Shown here: in pieces, positions 11,640 through 24,228 of the stretch
Layout of the letters: each line of letters begins with the position of its first letter
How positions within the stretch are numbered: the first letter of the stretch is position 1
Assembly: GCF_020360975.1 (NCBI RefSeq)
Contig: NW_025408671.1
Location: 6,200,001-6,264,000 of the forward strand
Reading direction: 5' to 3'
Source of the DNA: Hirsutella rhossiliensis
Taxonomy: Eukaryota > Ascomycota > Sordariomycetes > Hypocreales > Ophiocordycipitaceae
DNA: 64,000 bases
Position numbers and translations under genes: made by a program
The notes under the pieces: generated by a model
Told to the model about the DNA's origin: nothing
The model's input: the letters and a program-made list of their open reading frames with translations, nothing else
The model's database searches: none

Positions 11640-14600
11640 TTTAAGTTAAGGATAAAATTAAGTATTTAATAAATACTAAAGCTACTTAAGATAAGCTTAT
11701 AAAGCTATATAATTCGTCGAATCTCTCGTCGAATTATTTACTTATAAAGCAGCTCTTTAATCTTAATCCCTTAAGCTTTAATTTAGAGAAATACCTTTAT
11801 AAGGTAAAGGAAATCTACGAGGATTTAAAATCCTATAATATTAAAATTCTAGAAGTTATCCTTATAATATAGATTCTTAATTGCCTTAATAAGGAATTTA
11901 AAAGCTATATTATAAATATTATATAGAGCCTTAGGTATAATTCTATAGTATTTACCCTTAAATCCCTTATAGCTAGTCTTTTAAACGAAGCTATAAGAAT
12001 AGAGGATATAGATAAATCTTTAGAGAAAGCCTTCTTAATATAAAGGAAGCCTTAGAAATCCTATAGAAATTCTATAGATACTCCTTATTATTAGGAATAT
12101 AAAAAACCAGGGCATTTTATAGTAAATTACTATAAATTATACCTAAATAAGGCTCCTACCTATTAGGTTTTAAATAAAGGAAAAAAGGACGATATAACTT
12201 AAATTTCTAAAAAGAGAAAATCTTCTTCTTTTTCTTCTTTTAAGAAGAAATCCCCTTTAAGTAGTATTTCTACTACTAATAAATAAAGGAAGGCTCGAAT
12301 TATAGAGCTAGAGTCCGATTTAGATAATAGTAATAAGGTCTTAAATATAGCTTTATAAGAAAATAATATAGACCTAGATATCGACCTTATAGACCTATCT
12401 AGGGCTCCGACCTTTATATAAACGTCTAAGGATTTAAAGGTAATTTTAACCTCTATAATTACCCTTATAGTAAAAGCTAATAAAGACTTTCTTTTAGGAC
12501 CTTTAAAAGCCTCGATTCCTAAAATAAAGGAATTAGTCTTAAAGGTAATAGAAGGAGGATTTCCTAGTTATAAGAATAAAAGGATCTTTAATTTTATATA
12601 TAATACTAGAGCTACTAGGTAAATAGTATCTAATAAGAATTTCCTTATTAACTATAAAGAAATTAAGTCTAAAGTTTACTAAGGAAAAGCTTCTTTTATA
12701 TTAGTAAAAGGAAAGGGGGACTTAGTATTTAAGTTCTTATATAGTAGAAAAAGTTATATCCTTTAAGACTGCTTTTATATACCTAAATTAAGGGTAAATA
12801 TACTATCCGAATCTTATTTTAATAATACCTATGCCTTAATATAAGGAAATAAAGTCCTTTTATTAGATAATAAGGCTAAGGTCCTTATTAAAGGATTTCT
12901 TAGAAATAAATTATATTATATTCTTATAGAACCTTTATTAGAAAGCTAATCGATCCTTATTACGTCTTTAAAAGCAAAGGATATAGATTTTTATACTTAG
13001 CACTTACGCTTAGGGTATATAAATAGTAAGGCTATTTTAGAAATATTAAAAAGATATAATAAGGATATAAAAATGCCTTTAAAAGAGGAAAATAAAATAA
13101 GGTAGTACGAAATATATATTAGAGCTAAAGTAACGAATAAGGTTAATAAATAACCCTCGTATAAGTCTTATTCCTATTTAGAAAAAATATTATTAGATAT
13201 TTAAGGGCTAATTAAAGTACCCACTTATAATAAATATTACTATTATACTTCTTTCCTAGACGTAGGAACCCGATATCTAGAAATATACCTTCTTCGAAGA
13301 AAAGGGGACGCTTTAGATAGGTTCCTAGAATTTAAAAATAAGGTAGAAAATAACCCTAAAAATACTAGGATTAAAGAAGCATTTTCTAATAATACTAAAG
13401 AATTTATATATAAAATAAAGCTTTACTATAAGAAAGAAGGAATTACCTTTAATTCTAGTCCTCCTAGGACGCCTAAATCTAATAGTAGAATAAAAAGAAT
13501 AAATCGTATAATATTAGAAAAAGTATAAGCTCTTTTATTTACTACTAGGCTTCCTAAATACCTATAAGGAGAAGCTGTTTTAATAGCTACTAATTTATAT
13601 AATAGATTACTATATTCTACGATAGGATTTAAAAGTCCTAGAGAAAAGAGGGATAATATAATACTACCCTTTAAGACCTTAAATAAAGTTAAGACCTTCG
13701 GAAGCTTTATATATTATAAAAATAAAGACCTTAAAGATAAGCTAGATAATAAAGCTTTTAAGGGAATAATAGTAGGCTATTTAGAAAATATATATAAAAT
13801 CTAGGATTTTTCTAAGAGAAAGATTACTATCTTTAGAGATATTACTATACTAGAAAATAAATTTATAAAAAATCTAGAAATCTTTAATAGTAATAATACA
13901 TTTAATATTAATTTTATTTTAAATAAAGATAAGCTAGAAAGCTATATCCCTATAAAGGAAGCTACTAAAGAACCTAGAGATAAAAGTCCCTTACCTTTTA
14001 TAAAAGAAGAGTTTTTAAATAACGATCCTATTCTTACTACTAGTAAAATAGTAGTAGAATTACCTAAGAAGCTAGAAGGGTTTAATTCTAACTATATTAA
14101 ATACCTTAACGTTAATTTATTTCTAAACTACGATTTTATAGAGTTAATTTTAGCTAGTATAGAAATTTAAGATCTAAAAATTCTAAAGACCTATAAATAG
14201 GCGATAAATAGCCCTAAAATAGCTTTTTAGAAAGAAGCTATAGTTAAGGAAATAATCTAGCTAATTAAATATAAAACTTAGGAATTTTCCTACCTCTCTA
14301 GGGATAGGGAGGATATAGGAGGCCGCTAGGTCTATACTATTAAGAAGGATAGTTAAAATAATATAATAAAATATAAAGCCCGTTTTATAATATAGGGATT
14401 TAAGTAGATCTATAGCTTAGATTTCCTAGATACCTTCTTAACTACGGCTAGACCTAAATCTAATAGAATTCTACTTATTTTAGCTATTATCTACGAATTT
14501 AAAGCTTTATAAATAGATATAATAGATGCCTTTATATATACCGATATAGATAGCTAAGTATTTATTAATCTTCTTATAGGCTACGAAGAATATGCTCTTA

Positions 14601-15790
14601 AAGAATATTATTTAAAATATAGATTAGCTTATAGAGCTAAAGAAATTAAATTAACTAAAATCCTAGACCTATATAAAACCGGTTAAATTAAAGCAAAGCT
14701 AAAGAAAGCATTATATAGCCTAAAATAAAGTCCTAAGCTCTAGTATAATTATTTAAAAAGTATACTAAATAAACTCGGATTTCTTTTTTTTTAATAGATA
14801 AAGGAGTATTTATAAATAAGGACTATAGTATAGCCTTAGTAATTTATATCGACGACTTTCTTATAGTAGGGCCCTTTAAATCTATAATAAAAGAAAGATT
14901 ATTTAAAGAATTATCTAAATTCCTAGATTTTACTATCTTAAGAGATATAAAAGACTTCTTAAGTCTAAATATTATAATAAACCGAGAAAATAAAGAACTA
15001 TATATATCCTAAGAGAATTATACCTTAGATAAATTAAAGAAATTTAATAAAGAAGGTTTAGGAACTTTAAATCTACTTATTATAGTAGGCTTTAAGCTTA
15101 TAAAAGTAAAGGAATTACCTTCTAAGGAAGATATATTATAGTTTTAAAAAGAAATAAGATCTCTATTATACTTAGCCTTATTTACTAAGCTAGATATCTT
15201 ATATTCTATAATTTCCTATGTTAGATTTACGGCTAAGCCTAACTAAACGTATTTTAAGGCTTTAAATATAATTTAGAGATATTTAAATAAATTCCCTAGC
15301 CTAAAGATTAAATATAATTATAATATCCCTTTTACCTATCTATATATAAAGGGTTTTACCGACTCTAGCTAGGCGTCGGATTTAATAGACGGAAAATCCT
15401 TTTCCGGTTACTATTTTTATATATATAATAATATAATAAGCTAGGCTTGCTCTAAGTAGAAGGCTATTGCCCTTTCTACTTATAAAGTAAATTATATTAG
15501 CCTTAAGGAGGTAAATAAAGAAGCTATTTATTTAAATATACTTTTTAAATATATTACTAAGGATCTATCTATTAAGATTCTTAATACTATACCTTATATT
15601 TTAACGGATAATAATACTACTATTAAATTAGTAGAAATTCCGGAATTTTATAAAATATCTAAGTATATAAGATTAACCTATTACTATACTAAAACTAGTA
15701 TAAGAGAAAGGGAAATTAGAAATTTTTTATATTAAATTAGAAGATAATATAGCTAATATTTATATAAAGGAATTAAGACCTAGATTACTT
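11640..15790 (+). pseudogene. Copia B gag-pol relic
   Basis: The plus-strand frame is followed with few interruptions over about 4 kb. Visible in order: gag (LNPLSFNLEKYLYKVKEI near 11760) with a decayed zinc knuckle KKPGHFIVNY near 12105; a protease remnant NTRATR.IVSN near 12600 (from DSGAT); integrase at about 13000-13800 (LGYIN, FLDVGTRYLE, PPRTPKSN); RT at about 14400-14960 with DFLDTF.TTARP, QIDIIDAFIYTDI, KKALYSL and an intact catalytic box VIYIDDFLIVG; and RNase H at 15360-15650 (GFTDSS, LTDNNTT). A nine-T run at 14784-14793 coincides with a frame change. The intact YIDD box contrasts with the D-to-N change in every copia A copy. Broken by stops, inactive. Confidence 0.85.
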
Positions 15791-16195
15791 TATAAATTTA
15801 AAGACGGTTTATCCTTAGTATAAGTTCCTAATTAATTAAAAGGGGTTTTTAAATATTTCTTATACTTTCTATATCTTTCCCTTACTAGGTTTTTCCTTTT
15901 TAGGTTTCCTAGAGAAATATTTACTAGGTTTTTATCTATTAAGATTTTTCTAGTAATAATAGGTTTTACCTTATATAAGGTTATCCTATAAATAATTATT
16001 ATAACTATAGAATTTTCCTATAATTGGTTTTTCTATTAGTATATACCTAAGGATTTTTTTCCTAAGAAAGAATAGGTTTTTATATATCCTATTAAGGTAT
16101 AAGAATAGTTTTCCTAAAATTAGGTTTTTACTCTATATATATACTACTATAAATTAATTAGTAAAGAGTATATATATCTACTCTTTAAGGGAGGC

Positions 16196-16763
16196 TATAA
16201 GGAATAGTATTCCTATTATAAATATAGTAGCTATAATATACTCTCCTAATTATATAAGCTAATAAGTAGTATATTAATTATAGATAAAATCCTATATTAT
16301 AGAGTACGAATCGCTCGTTATAATATATATTATTATATATTAAATAGGTTATAAGTTATTATATAATTAGGAATCGAAGAAATAGAGCTAGCTTTAAATA
16401 CTAGCTAAGACCTCTTAAAAATACTAGCATAACTAACCTCTTTTAAATACGAATATTAGTAGAACTAAGATACTTCCTAATATACTTAAGATATTACTAA
16501 ATTCCTTAGTCTTAGGGCTATATAGCAGCCTAAACCTAGTCCCGAAAGGTTCTTCCGTTTAGCTATAATTATCTATATAAGATAGTATATCCGCTAGTAA
16601 ATAGAGATAGAATTATTAACTTTAATACCTCTTCTATATACTAATATACCACTAATAAATTCCGTTGAAAATCCTACCTTATACTCCTTCTTCCCCTTTA
16701 TTACGTAGTCTTATATAATTCTATAATTTCCTAAAATTCCGCTTTTACTTATATACCTTAATA
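16196..16763 (+). repeat. 3' LTR of copia B
   Basis: A 568-bp LTR, the same length as the solo inverted copy at 32674-33241 and aligned to it end to end by eye. It starts TATAAGGAATAG (from TGTAAGGAAC) and ends CCTTAATA, giving short inverted termini. Confidence 0.85.
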
Positions 16764-19424
16764 GACCTTGAAGTAGCTTTTTCTATTAGTCTTCCTATCT
16801 CGACCCTTAAGGGTATAGGAAAGATACCTCTCTTAAAGGATTACCCGGCTGCCTTTTTATCCTTGCTTTACGAAGTAAAGGAAGGTATAGGGCCCGATAT
16901 AAAAGAAGACTAACCTCTCCCTTATTTCGATCGTTTTTCTAACTTCTATCTAACGCTAATAGAAGACGGTTCCTATAGAGCGTTTATAGTAGGCCGGCCT
17001 TTTAAGCTATAGCTATTAGTAAGGAAGGTATATAAAAGAGACCTCTTAGACCTACTAGTAAACTAAAAGTAGCTAGAAAAACACCGCTTTAAAGACTAGT
17101 TTTTCTAAGCCTAAAAAGACTACCTAGCCTTATATAAAGAGATAGGGTCTTTTAAAGAGGTCCTTAAGGAAAAGTTAAGAGGAAAATAGGTCCTTAGCTA
17201 TAAGTAGGTTTTTATCTATAAGACTAATAAATATAGCTTCCTTTAAAAGTATAAAGCTTAGCTAGTTATTTATAGGAATTAATAGGAAAAAAGGGATCTA
17301 CCTACTAAGGCAACTACTTTAGTAAGGATGTCTTTTCGGACCCTTATAACTATAGTAGTAGAATTCGACCTTAAGCTTAATTAAATAGATATAGTTAACG
17401 CCTTTATTAACTACCTACTTAAGGAAGAATAAGTTATCTATATACGCCTTCTACTAAGCTTTTAATAGCTAGGAAAGGTTCTATAGCTTAGGAAAGCTCT
17501 ATACGGACTATAAAGATTACCCCTTCTTTAGTAATAGTATTTAATAGGTTCCCTTAAAGCTTTAGGCTTTAAGAAAGTCCCTTAAGAACCGTATATAATA
17601 TAGAAGGGTAAAATTATAGTCTTCTTTTACGTTAATAATATTATCTAAGCCTATATAAAAGAGGAAGAAGCTATTATTAAGGAGGCTATATAAGGCCTAT
17701 AATAAAGGTATAAGATAACTAAGCTAAGGGAGCTAAAGTAGTTCCTAGGGATATAAATCCTTTAAAATAGATCCTAATAAACTATCTAGCTTACCTAAGA
17801 CGCCTATATTAATAAGGTCGCTTATAAATACCTCCCTAATTCCCTTAATAAGAAGCTTCCCTTTATACCTATATTAAATAAAGAGCTTTTACTTAATCCG
17901 TCCTTTTAAGCTAGGGAGTAAGAGAAATATTAATATTAATAGAAGGTAGGCTCCTTACCTTTTTTAGCTATTTCTACTAAACCGGATATCTCTTTTATAG
18001 TCTCTTAGCTAGCTAAGTATAACTAGAATCCTAGCCCTAGGCATTAAGAAGTAATAGATAAAGCTATCTTTTATCTCTATTTAATAAGATTATATAGTCT
18101 ACGCCTAGGAGGGTAGGGAAGAAAATAAGCTACTAAAATCTTCCTTTATTTAAGCGATTCGTCGTTTATAGATAATTTATTAAATAGAAAGAGCTTATAA
18201 GGGTATATTATATCCTTTTTTAAAGGAACTATTACTTAGAGAGCTTCGACGTAGGCTACTATTATAACTTTAAGTATAAACGTAGAGCTACTAGCTCTTT
18301 TAGAAGTATTAAAAGAAGCGATTTTCCTTAGCTAGCTACTAATATCTCTTTAACTATAAATTCCGACCTTATTAGCTATAAAATATATTAATATATAGAC
18401 TATATAAATTCTTATAGAAAATAGTAAGCTATCGACCTAGCTATAGTATATCGATATCTACTAGTATTAATTATACTAAGGGGTCTAAAAAAGACGTATT
18501 TCTATATATTAGGTTTTAATAGTATCGATAAAAGCTAACGGTCTTATAAAGCCCTTACTAAAGTAGAAGCTAGCTGTCTTTTTATAGTAAATTAAGCTAG
18601 AAAACGTTCGAGAAAAGCTATCCTTAAAGGCCCGCCTTAAGATTCTATAAGAGGAGCTAATAGTATATATAAGAAGGTAACGTCTATAGCTAAAGAAAAA
18701 GAAAGAGGTTTTTCCCTTTAAAGGGCCCCTTATTTTAATTAGGTTTTTCCCTTTAAAGAAGGCCCCCTTTCTTATAGGTCTTTCTCCTCTTTAGGACTTT
18801 ATTCCTTAAGTAAGTCTAAAAGAGCCTAGGGACCTAAAAGGGCCCTTACCTTCCTTAAGTAAAGGGAGAAGTATAAAGCTAAGAACCTCCTCTATACGCT
18901 TACTAGCCTAAAGCTATATTAGCTATACCCTTAAGGGGCAAGCTATAGCTAAGGGGGTATATCGCGAAGCGTAGCTTAATTTCGTAGTTCTTAGAGATAT
19001 CCCTTAGTAAGAGGGACTAAGGAAGCTAAAAAACAGGTTTTAAGGAAGGAGCTAAAAAGAGGTATAAAGAGGAGGGTAGGGGTAAGAGGGGAAGTAAGAC
19101 TAGTAATAGCTTCTTATAAAGGTAGCGAGAAATAAGATAAATATACTAGCAACGGCTAAAAAACTAGTAAAAAGCTTAGTAGTTAAAAGGATATTAATAG
19201 CTTCTTTAAGTAAGATCTTCTTTATTAATTAAGATACTAGATAGTTATAAATAAAGGCGTTAGATAAAGGAAAGAAGGATAATTAAGGTAATATAATAAT
19301 TATTCCCTTACTATAATTACTGCCTTTATAAGAATTAAATCTCTTTACCTTACTTATTTAACCCCTTACTTTTAATTTTACCTTTATATATTTTTATATA
19401 CTTCTTATATCGCTCTTTACGAAA
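16764..19424 (+). mobile_element. Copia A2, 5'-truncated (RT, RNase H and 3' LTR)
   Basis: From 16764 the sequence matches copia A1 from about 8913 onward (GAAGTAGCTTTTT, then TTCCTATCTCGACCC). It includes the RT (17380-17650), RNase H, the purine tract TAAGGGGGTA (18950-18959) and a 3' LTR (18960-19424). The RT catalytic box reads FYVNNII, with both Asp changed to Asn by RIP-type substitutions. The left part of the element is missing, being replaced by the copia B insertion and whatever rearranged to its left. Confidence 0.85.
18960..19424 (+). repeat. 3' LTR of copia A2
   Basis: A 465-bp family A LTR starting TATCGCGAAGCG and ending CTTTACGAAA. Confidence 0.85.
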
Positions 19425-21121
19425 GCTATAACGAAAATAATCGCGCTTATAAGATAAATTTTAATATATCTTCGACTTACTAAATTAAATATATAAAACT
19501 TTAAAAGAAAAACTTTTACTACTAAAAATAGCAATTAAATAAAACTACTTACTTTTAGTAAACTTATTATAGACTATTATAAAGTAAACTTAAAAACTAT
19601 TTAATTATTATTTAAGAGAGAGCTTATTAAACTTATATAATTTCTTTTTAAGTAAAATAAGTATAAGGTTAATTTCCTCTCTTTCTTTTAAATCCTTAAT
19701 AAAACTAAAGGGTTTCAGGATATTATAAAGAAAATAAAGGGCGGTCTTATTATTAATATCGTTATTATAAAATTTATTAGTTTTAAGGTTAGTATAGAAA
19801 TTATAACTATATATATATAGTTAGTAAATCTATTAAGGTTATAAGTAGCCCTATAATATTTAAGGAAGTACTACTATTTATAAATAGGCGTCTTAGTTAA
19901 ATCTTAAGTATAGTTAATATAAGAGCTATTAGTAGTTCTTAAAAGAGAGATATACTTATAAAAAGGAAATATAATATACTTATAAGTAAAAGTTATAGTC
20001 GTTTAATAAGTTTAAATATACCCTTAATAAAAGTAAGGGTTATAAGTTTTATATAAAGTAATTAGGACTACTTAAGAGTATTCTTACTACCTTAAGCTAA
20101 GCTAAAAAAAGAAGTATCTATATAAATAAATAGTTTCTATAAGGATATAGGTTACTAGCTAACGTCTATAATAAAAGGTATAAAAGATAATTTAATTATA
20201 CTAACTTAGTATACTTTTAAGAAAGTAAGAAAAAAGAGAGCAACTATATACTTTAATCCTAATAATATTAAGAGCTTTTAATAGAACCTATAACTAAAAA
20301 GTAATTTTTATATAAATTAAAAACCTTTAATAACTAATATTATTTCTATTATAAACTTAGGTCTTAAAGTAACTATAGATCTATAAAAGAAGATAGTTAG
20401 AATAAGCTAAGTAAGATTAAATAAGTTAGATAGTTATTACTTAAAAGTACTTTATATAAAAAGGAAAGACCTTAGTATAATAATTCTAAGTAAGGAAGGT
20501 AGTAGTAATAAAGGAAGGTTATAAAAGAGTAGTTAAAGAGAGGTTAACGATATTTAATAGCTCTTTAGTTTTAAGTTTAATAGTTTTATAAGATATAATA
20601 AGGAAGAAGAGGTAGTTATAAAAAGAGAAGATAAAAGGTAATAGTTTAAAGAAATAAAGAAGATAGAAAAGAGAAAAGGAAAAAGAAGAATAAAAAAAGT
20701 AAAGAAAGAAAGAAAAGAGTAGAAATTAAATAGCTCCTTAATTAATAACTAGTAAAAGAAGCTATTTAAGTATAACCCTTAAATATACCTAAGACCTTAC
20801 TACTATAAAGGCTAGCTAAAGTAATTAATAACCGCGTACTTTAATAACTATTTATTCCTCTTACTATGCCTTTCTTCTTCCTTCCTTTTTCTTCTTTTTA
20901 TATATATATATATATACTCTTTATATACTTCCTTACTTATAATAATCCCTTTTATTAATATAACTCTACTATATATATATACCTTTTACTTATATAACTC
21001 TAATATATATATATATAACCCTCTTAGCCTCTTAGCGTTATAACTTAAAACTATTTACCTTAACTATTTAATCTTAACTTCTTTCTTTCTTTTTTTTACT
21101 TTACCCTTTCTTAAGATATAG
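19425..21121. other. Unidentified RIP-decayed sequence
   Basis: AT-rich sequence with stops in all frames. One plus-strand frame between about 19480 and 20280 reads through mostly Gln/Trp-type stops and could be a coding relic, but I recognise no family. Poly-pyrimidine and (TA)n tracts lie at 20870-21020. It continues, after removal of the SINE at 21136-21916, into 21931-22922. Confidence 0.4.
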
Positions 21122-21135
21122 CTATAAACCTAAAT

Positions 21136-21916
21136 TATTATTATTATTATTATTAAGATTATACTAGTAACCTATCTAAAGGTATCTAGAAATTTAGCGT
21201 TAAATAAAAGGGAAAAACTAAAGTGCTTAGAGGAAAACCCTTTCCTTTTTTATAGCTAGTCTGCCCTTATACTAAGTCGCGGTTATAATATATAAGAATC
21301 TTATACCGGCTATCTTAGGTATCGTTATAGTTAGTTAGAATTATATTAGCCCCGCTATAAAGTAACCTTAGAAAGTAACTCCTTTATATATATAGGGTAT
21401 ATAGCGTTAATCGGTAATATAAGCGTTTTTTAGTTAATAGTTAATAGTTAATTATATAATTATCTTTAATCTTATCCTATAATAATATCTTTCTAGGCTT
21501 TACTTTATTTTTCTATTATAAGGCTTAGCGGGCTATTTTTTATTAATGCTAGCTTTTAGCTAAGCTAGTAGTTAGGTTATTATACTAGCTTCGCGCCGTA
21601 CTTTTTAAGTTACTAGTATCGGCCCTAGGTTTTTATTTTCCTAGTTAGGGGGCCTAGACTAAGGTTAAGGAAAGGTCTTAATAAATTCGTCGCTAAGTCT
21701 AAGTAAGCGAGGTCCGGGCCGGCCTACTTATAGTAGGGCTAGACTACTAGTATATTTATAAGCGCTTTTAGAAGTACTAATTAGCTAATTAATAAGTAGG
21801 TTAACGTAGTTTACTAGTCCGACTAAAAATTAATCGTGCCCTTAGCTAGATTTAAACTAACTCTAGTATTATAGCTAGTAGGCTTTCTAGGTATATAACT
21901 ACTATACTATAAGGGT
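21136..21916 (-). mobile_element. tRNA-derived SINE, copy 1
   Basis: A 781-bp repeat on the minus strand. Its 5' end (21916 leftwards) is tRNA-like: ACCCTTA pairs with TAAGGGC about 75 nt later (acceptor-like stem), and an A-box-like TAGTATAGTAGT and a decayed B box GTTTAAATCT lie between. Its 3' tail is a (TTA)n run on the plus strand at 21136-21155. The element is flanked by a perfect 14-bp direct repeat, CTATAAACCTAAAT (21122-21135 and 21917-21930), the long variable TSD typical of LINE-driven retroposition rather than an LTR integrase. A second copy lies at 26433-27201. It is non-coding and would depend on a LINE, possibly one like the Tad-type element at 27.9-33.6 kb. Confidence 0.8.
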
Positions 21917-21930
21917 CTATAAACCTAAAT

Positions 21931-22922
21931 AGTATCCTAAGCCTAGCTATAGACCTCCTTAAGAATACCGCTATTTTCTTTAACGTATTATTATTTAAGA
22001 GTAAGAGCTTTATTTTACTTACTTACTATAGTAAAGTTAAAGTAAAAAGTAGTAAAAAGCGCTTTTACGTTAATAATAAGAAAAAGTTTATAAACTAAGA
22101 CTAATAGAATATTTATAAATAAAAGTAACTACTATAGTATACTTATAGAAATTATTAATACTTAATATTAATAGGCCTTATTAAATAGTAGGATATTACT
22201 CTTAAAGACGCTTAGATAATATATAAGAGCGTTAAAAAGATAAACGGATTTAATAGAAATAAGGCTTACTAAGAAGAGTATATTATTAATATATATAACT
22301 TTCTCTATAAAGCTATTAATAAATAATAAGCTATAAGCTTTAGCCTTAGTACGATAATTAAGATCTTAATAAAGGGTATAAAGAATATAATATACCCCTT
22401 ACCTTACTTATTATTAGTTTATACTAATAATTAAAGGGAGCCTATTAAAGATATAAAGGATAGATATATAAAGTACTATAAATACCTAAATAATAAGGAG
22501 TATTTAATTAAGTTTACCGCTCTTACTTTTAACCTTAGTTACTTTATATATAAATAAAGGTATATAACTAGAGTTATTAACTTTTTAGTAAGCTTAGATA
22601 AAAAGGGACTTTACTAAGGAGCGTTCCTTTAAGACTAAAAAGAAGGAAACTTAGTTATTTTTAATACTTAAAAAAAGGGACGGTATATTAAACTCTATAT
22701 ATTCTTATAAGTATAGTAGTAGTTTCTTTATATTCTTTAAGTTCCTTATAACTTTATCTATATACTAGTCCCTTATATTACTTAGTAAGAAGGGTAGGAA
22801 TATAGCTACTTAGCTTTAATAATAATTTAATACTAAGTTAAAGGTATAGTTAAGCTATACCTTAAGATAATTAAGTAGTAATACTTAAAGGTTAAAGTAA
22901 TTTTAAAGTAAAGGTATAAGGT
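21931..22922 (+). pseudogene. Coding relic of unknown family (host of several insertions)
   Basis: Between the SINE and TRIM-2 a plus-strand frame is readable from about 22210 to 22560 with RIP-type stops (for example KKINGFNRNKAYQEEY, then KYYKYLNNKEYLIKFTAL). I cannot assign a family. The sequence resumes after TRIM-2 at 23306-23625, after the solo LTR E1 at 24102-24223, after element G1 at 26106-26417 and after SINE copy 2 at 27217-27867, so it is one older sequence of about 4 kb when joined with 19425-21135. Confidence 0.4.
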
Positions 22923-22927
22923 AATAT

Positions 22928-23300
22928 TATTACGAAAAAGATATAGCCGCCTATTAGATATAAGCGATAGCATTAATTAATATATATAGAGTACGCGATA
23001 TACCCCCTTAGGGATATTAGGTTAATTCGTCCTAGGATACCTAGATATCTTAGACTATAGAGGGAATTTTTATATAGGTAGGCCCTATACTAAAACCGCG
23101 CTTAACTACGCTAGCGGGACTTAAACTATAGGCCTTTAGGTAATACGCGCTAGGCTAGCTAGAAGAAGTATATATATAGTAACTAAGAAGTTCTTAAAGG
23201 GGTAACCCTTTTACCTATGCTTATAAATATTACGAAAAAGATATAGCCGCTTATTAAATATAAGCGATAGCGTTAATTAACGTATATAGAGTACGCGATA
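22928..23300 (-). mobile_element. TRIM-2, RIP-mutated copy
   Basis: A 373-bp element in the same family as TRIM-1, minus strand. Its 73-bp direct terminal repeats are 22928-23000 and 23228-23300, and a perfect TSD AATAT lies at 22923-22927 and 23301-23305. On the minus strand the centre shows a decayed primer site (TTATAAGCATAGG), the hairpin arm (AGGGTTACCCCTT), a tRNA-like block with B box decayed to GTTTAAGTCC near 23120, and the purine tract next to the 3' repeat (plus strand TACCCCCTTA at 23001-23010). It is much more RIP-mutated than TRIM-1, which helps to separate conserved from drifting positions. Confidence 0.85.
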
Positions 23301-23305
23301 AATAT

Positions 23306-23625
23306 AAGAAGCCTTATAGATAAATAAGATCTTATACTAAGACTAGTATTTCTTTAAGCTAGATAAAAGAATAAGTATAAAAGGCTATATTAATAAGCTA
23401 ATATATAAAATCTAAGCTATTATAGTAAATAAACCTAATTATATATAAGCGATATTATAAGGTAGTAGAGTTTCTTAGTAGTTTAATAATAAGGTTAAAC
23501 GACTATAAAAGATACTATTTAATAAAAGTTTAATAACTTTCGGCGGAGTCTTTCCTATAAGTATTCCTAGGTATAAGCGGATTTACTAATATAACTATAT
23601 TATCTTAAAAGATTAAGAAGAATAA
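23306..23625. other. Continuation of the unknown relic
   Basis: About 320 bp of RIP-decayed sequence between TRIM-2 and LTR E1. A short plus-strand frame near 23500-23625 reads as protein (SAESFL, then GISGFTNITIL). Family unknown. Confidence 0.35.
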
Positions 23626-23630
23626 GACTT

Positions 23631-24096
23631 TATAATAATTAGTATTATTCCTAAGGAATAAACCTATTAAGGGGTTTATATTAATAGATATAATAAGGCA
23701 TAGTCTATATAATAATAAGTATATTATATTAATAATAAGTTTAAGGTTATAGACTATAGACTATAACTAAGCAATTAAAATTAAAGATAGAATTATAATA
23801 AAGATCTATATTAAAAGCTATCGAGCTATTTATTTAAAGGAGTATTTTATTCCTTTCTTATATACTTTAAGAGCTTCCTTAAATTACTAGGAGCACTAAG
23901 TAATCCTATCGCTTAGAAGCGCTAGAGCTTTAAAGCGATCCTACGATCTTAGCTATAAAGTATTAAAGCGCTTAAGTAACCTACCGCTCTAAACTTAATT
24001 AGCTTATCGGTCTATTTAATATTCCTTGCTCCCTATATTATATATCCTTATAATATATACTAGTCCCCCGCGGTTCCTTAGACTATAGTTATAATA
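23631..24096 (-). repeat. Solo LTR, family E (E1)
   Basis: A 466-bp LTR with TATAATA at both ends (TG...CA after RIP) and a perfect TSD GACTT at 23626-23630 and 24097-24101. Related copies are 33622-34105, next to Gypsy-D, and the truncated 48281-48704. The strand is assigned from Gypsy-D, whose coding strand is minus. Confidence 0.85.
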
Positions 24097-24228
24097 GACT
24101 TCTAAGAAGTCTTAAAGGTAGTTAACCTCTTAAATAAGCTTATTAAATAAAAACTACTACTTTAAAAAAATATAAAACTAGCTTATATAATAAAGAAAGT
24201 AAGAAAAGAACTATTTATACTAGCTACT

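Larger units (their letters stand above)
11615..16763 (+). mobile_element. Copia family B, lacking its 5' LTR
   Basis: A second, distinct Ty1/copia element: coding relic from about 11640 to 15790, a purine-rich tract TTAAGGGAGGC, then a 568-bp 3' LTR (16196-16763). No 5' LTR is present. The copia A1 LTR abuts the B 5' end instead, so the left end was lost or replaced. The 3' LTR is followed without a gap by copia A sequence, so B had inserted into a copia A element (A2). Confidence 0.8.
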
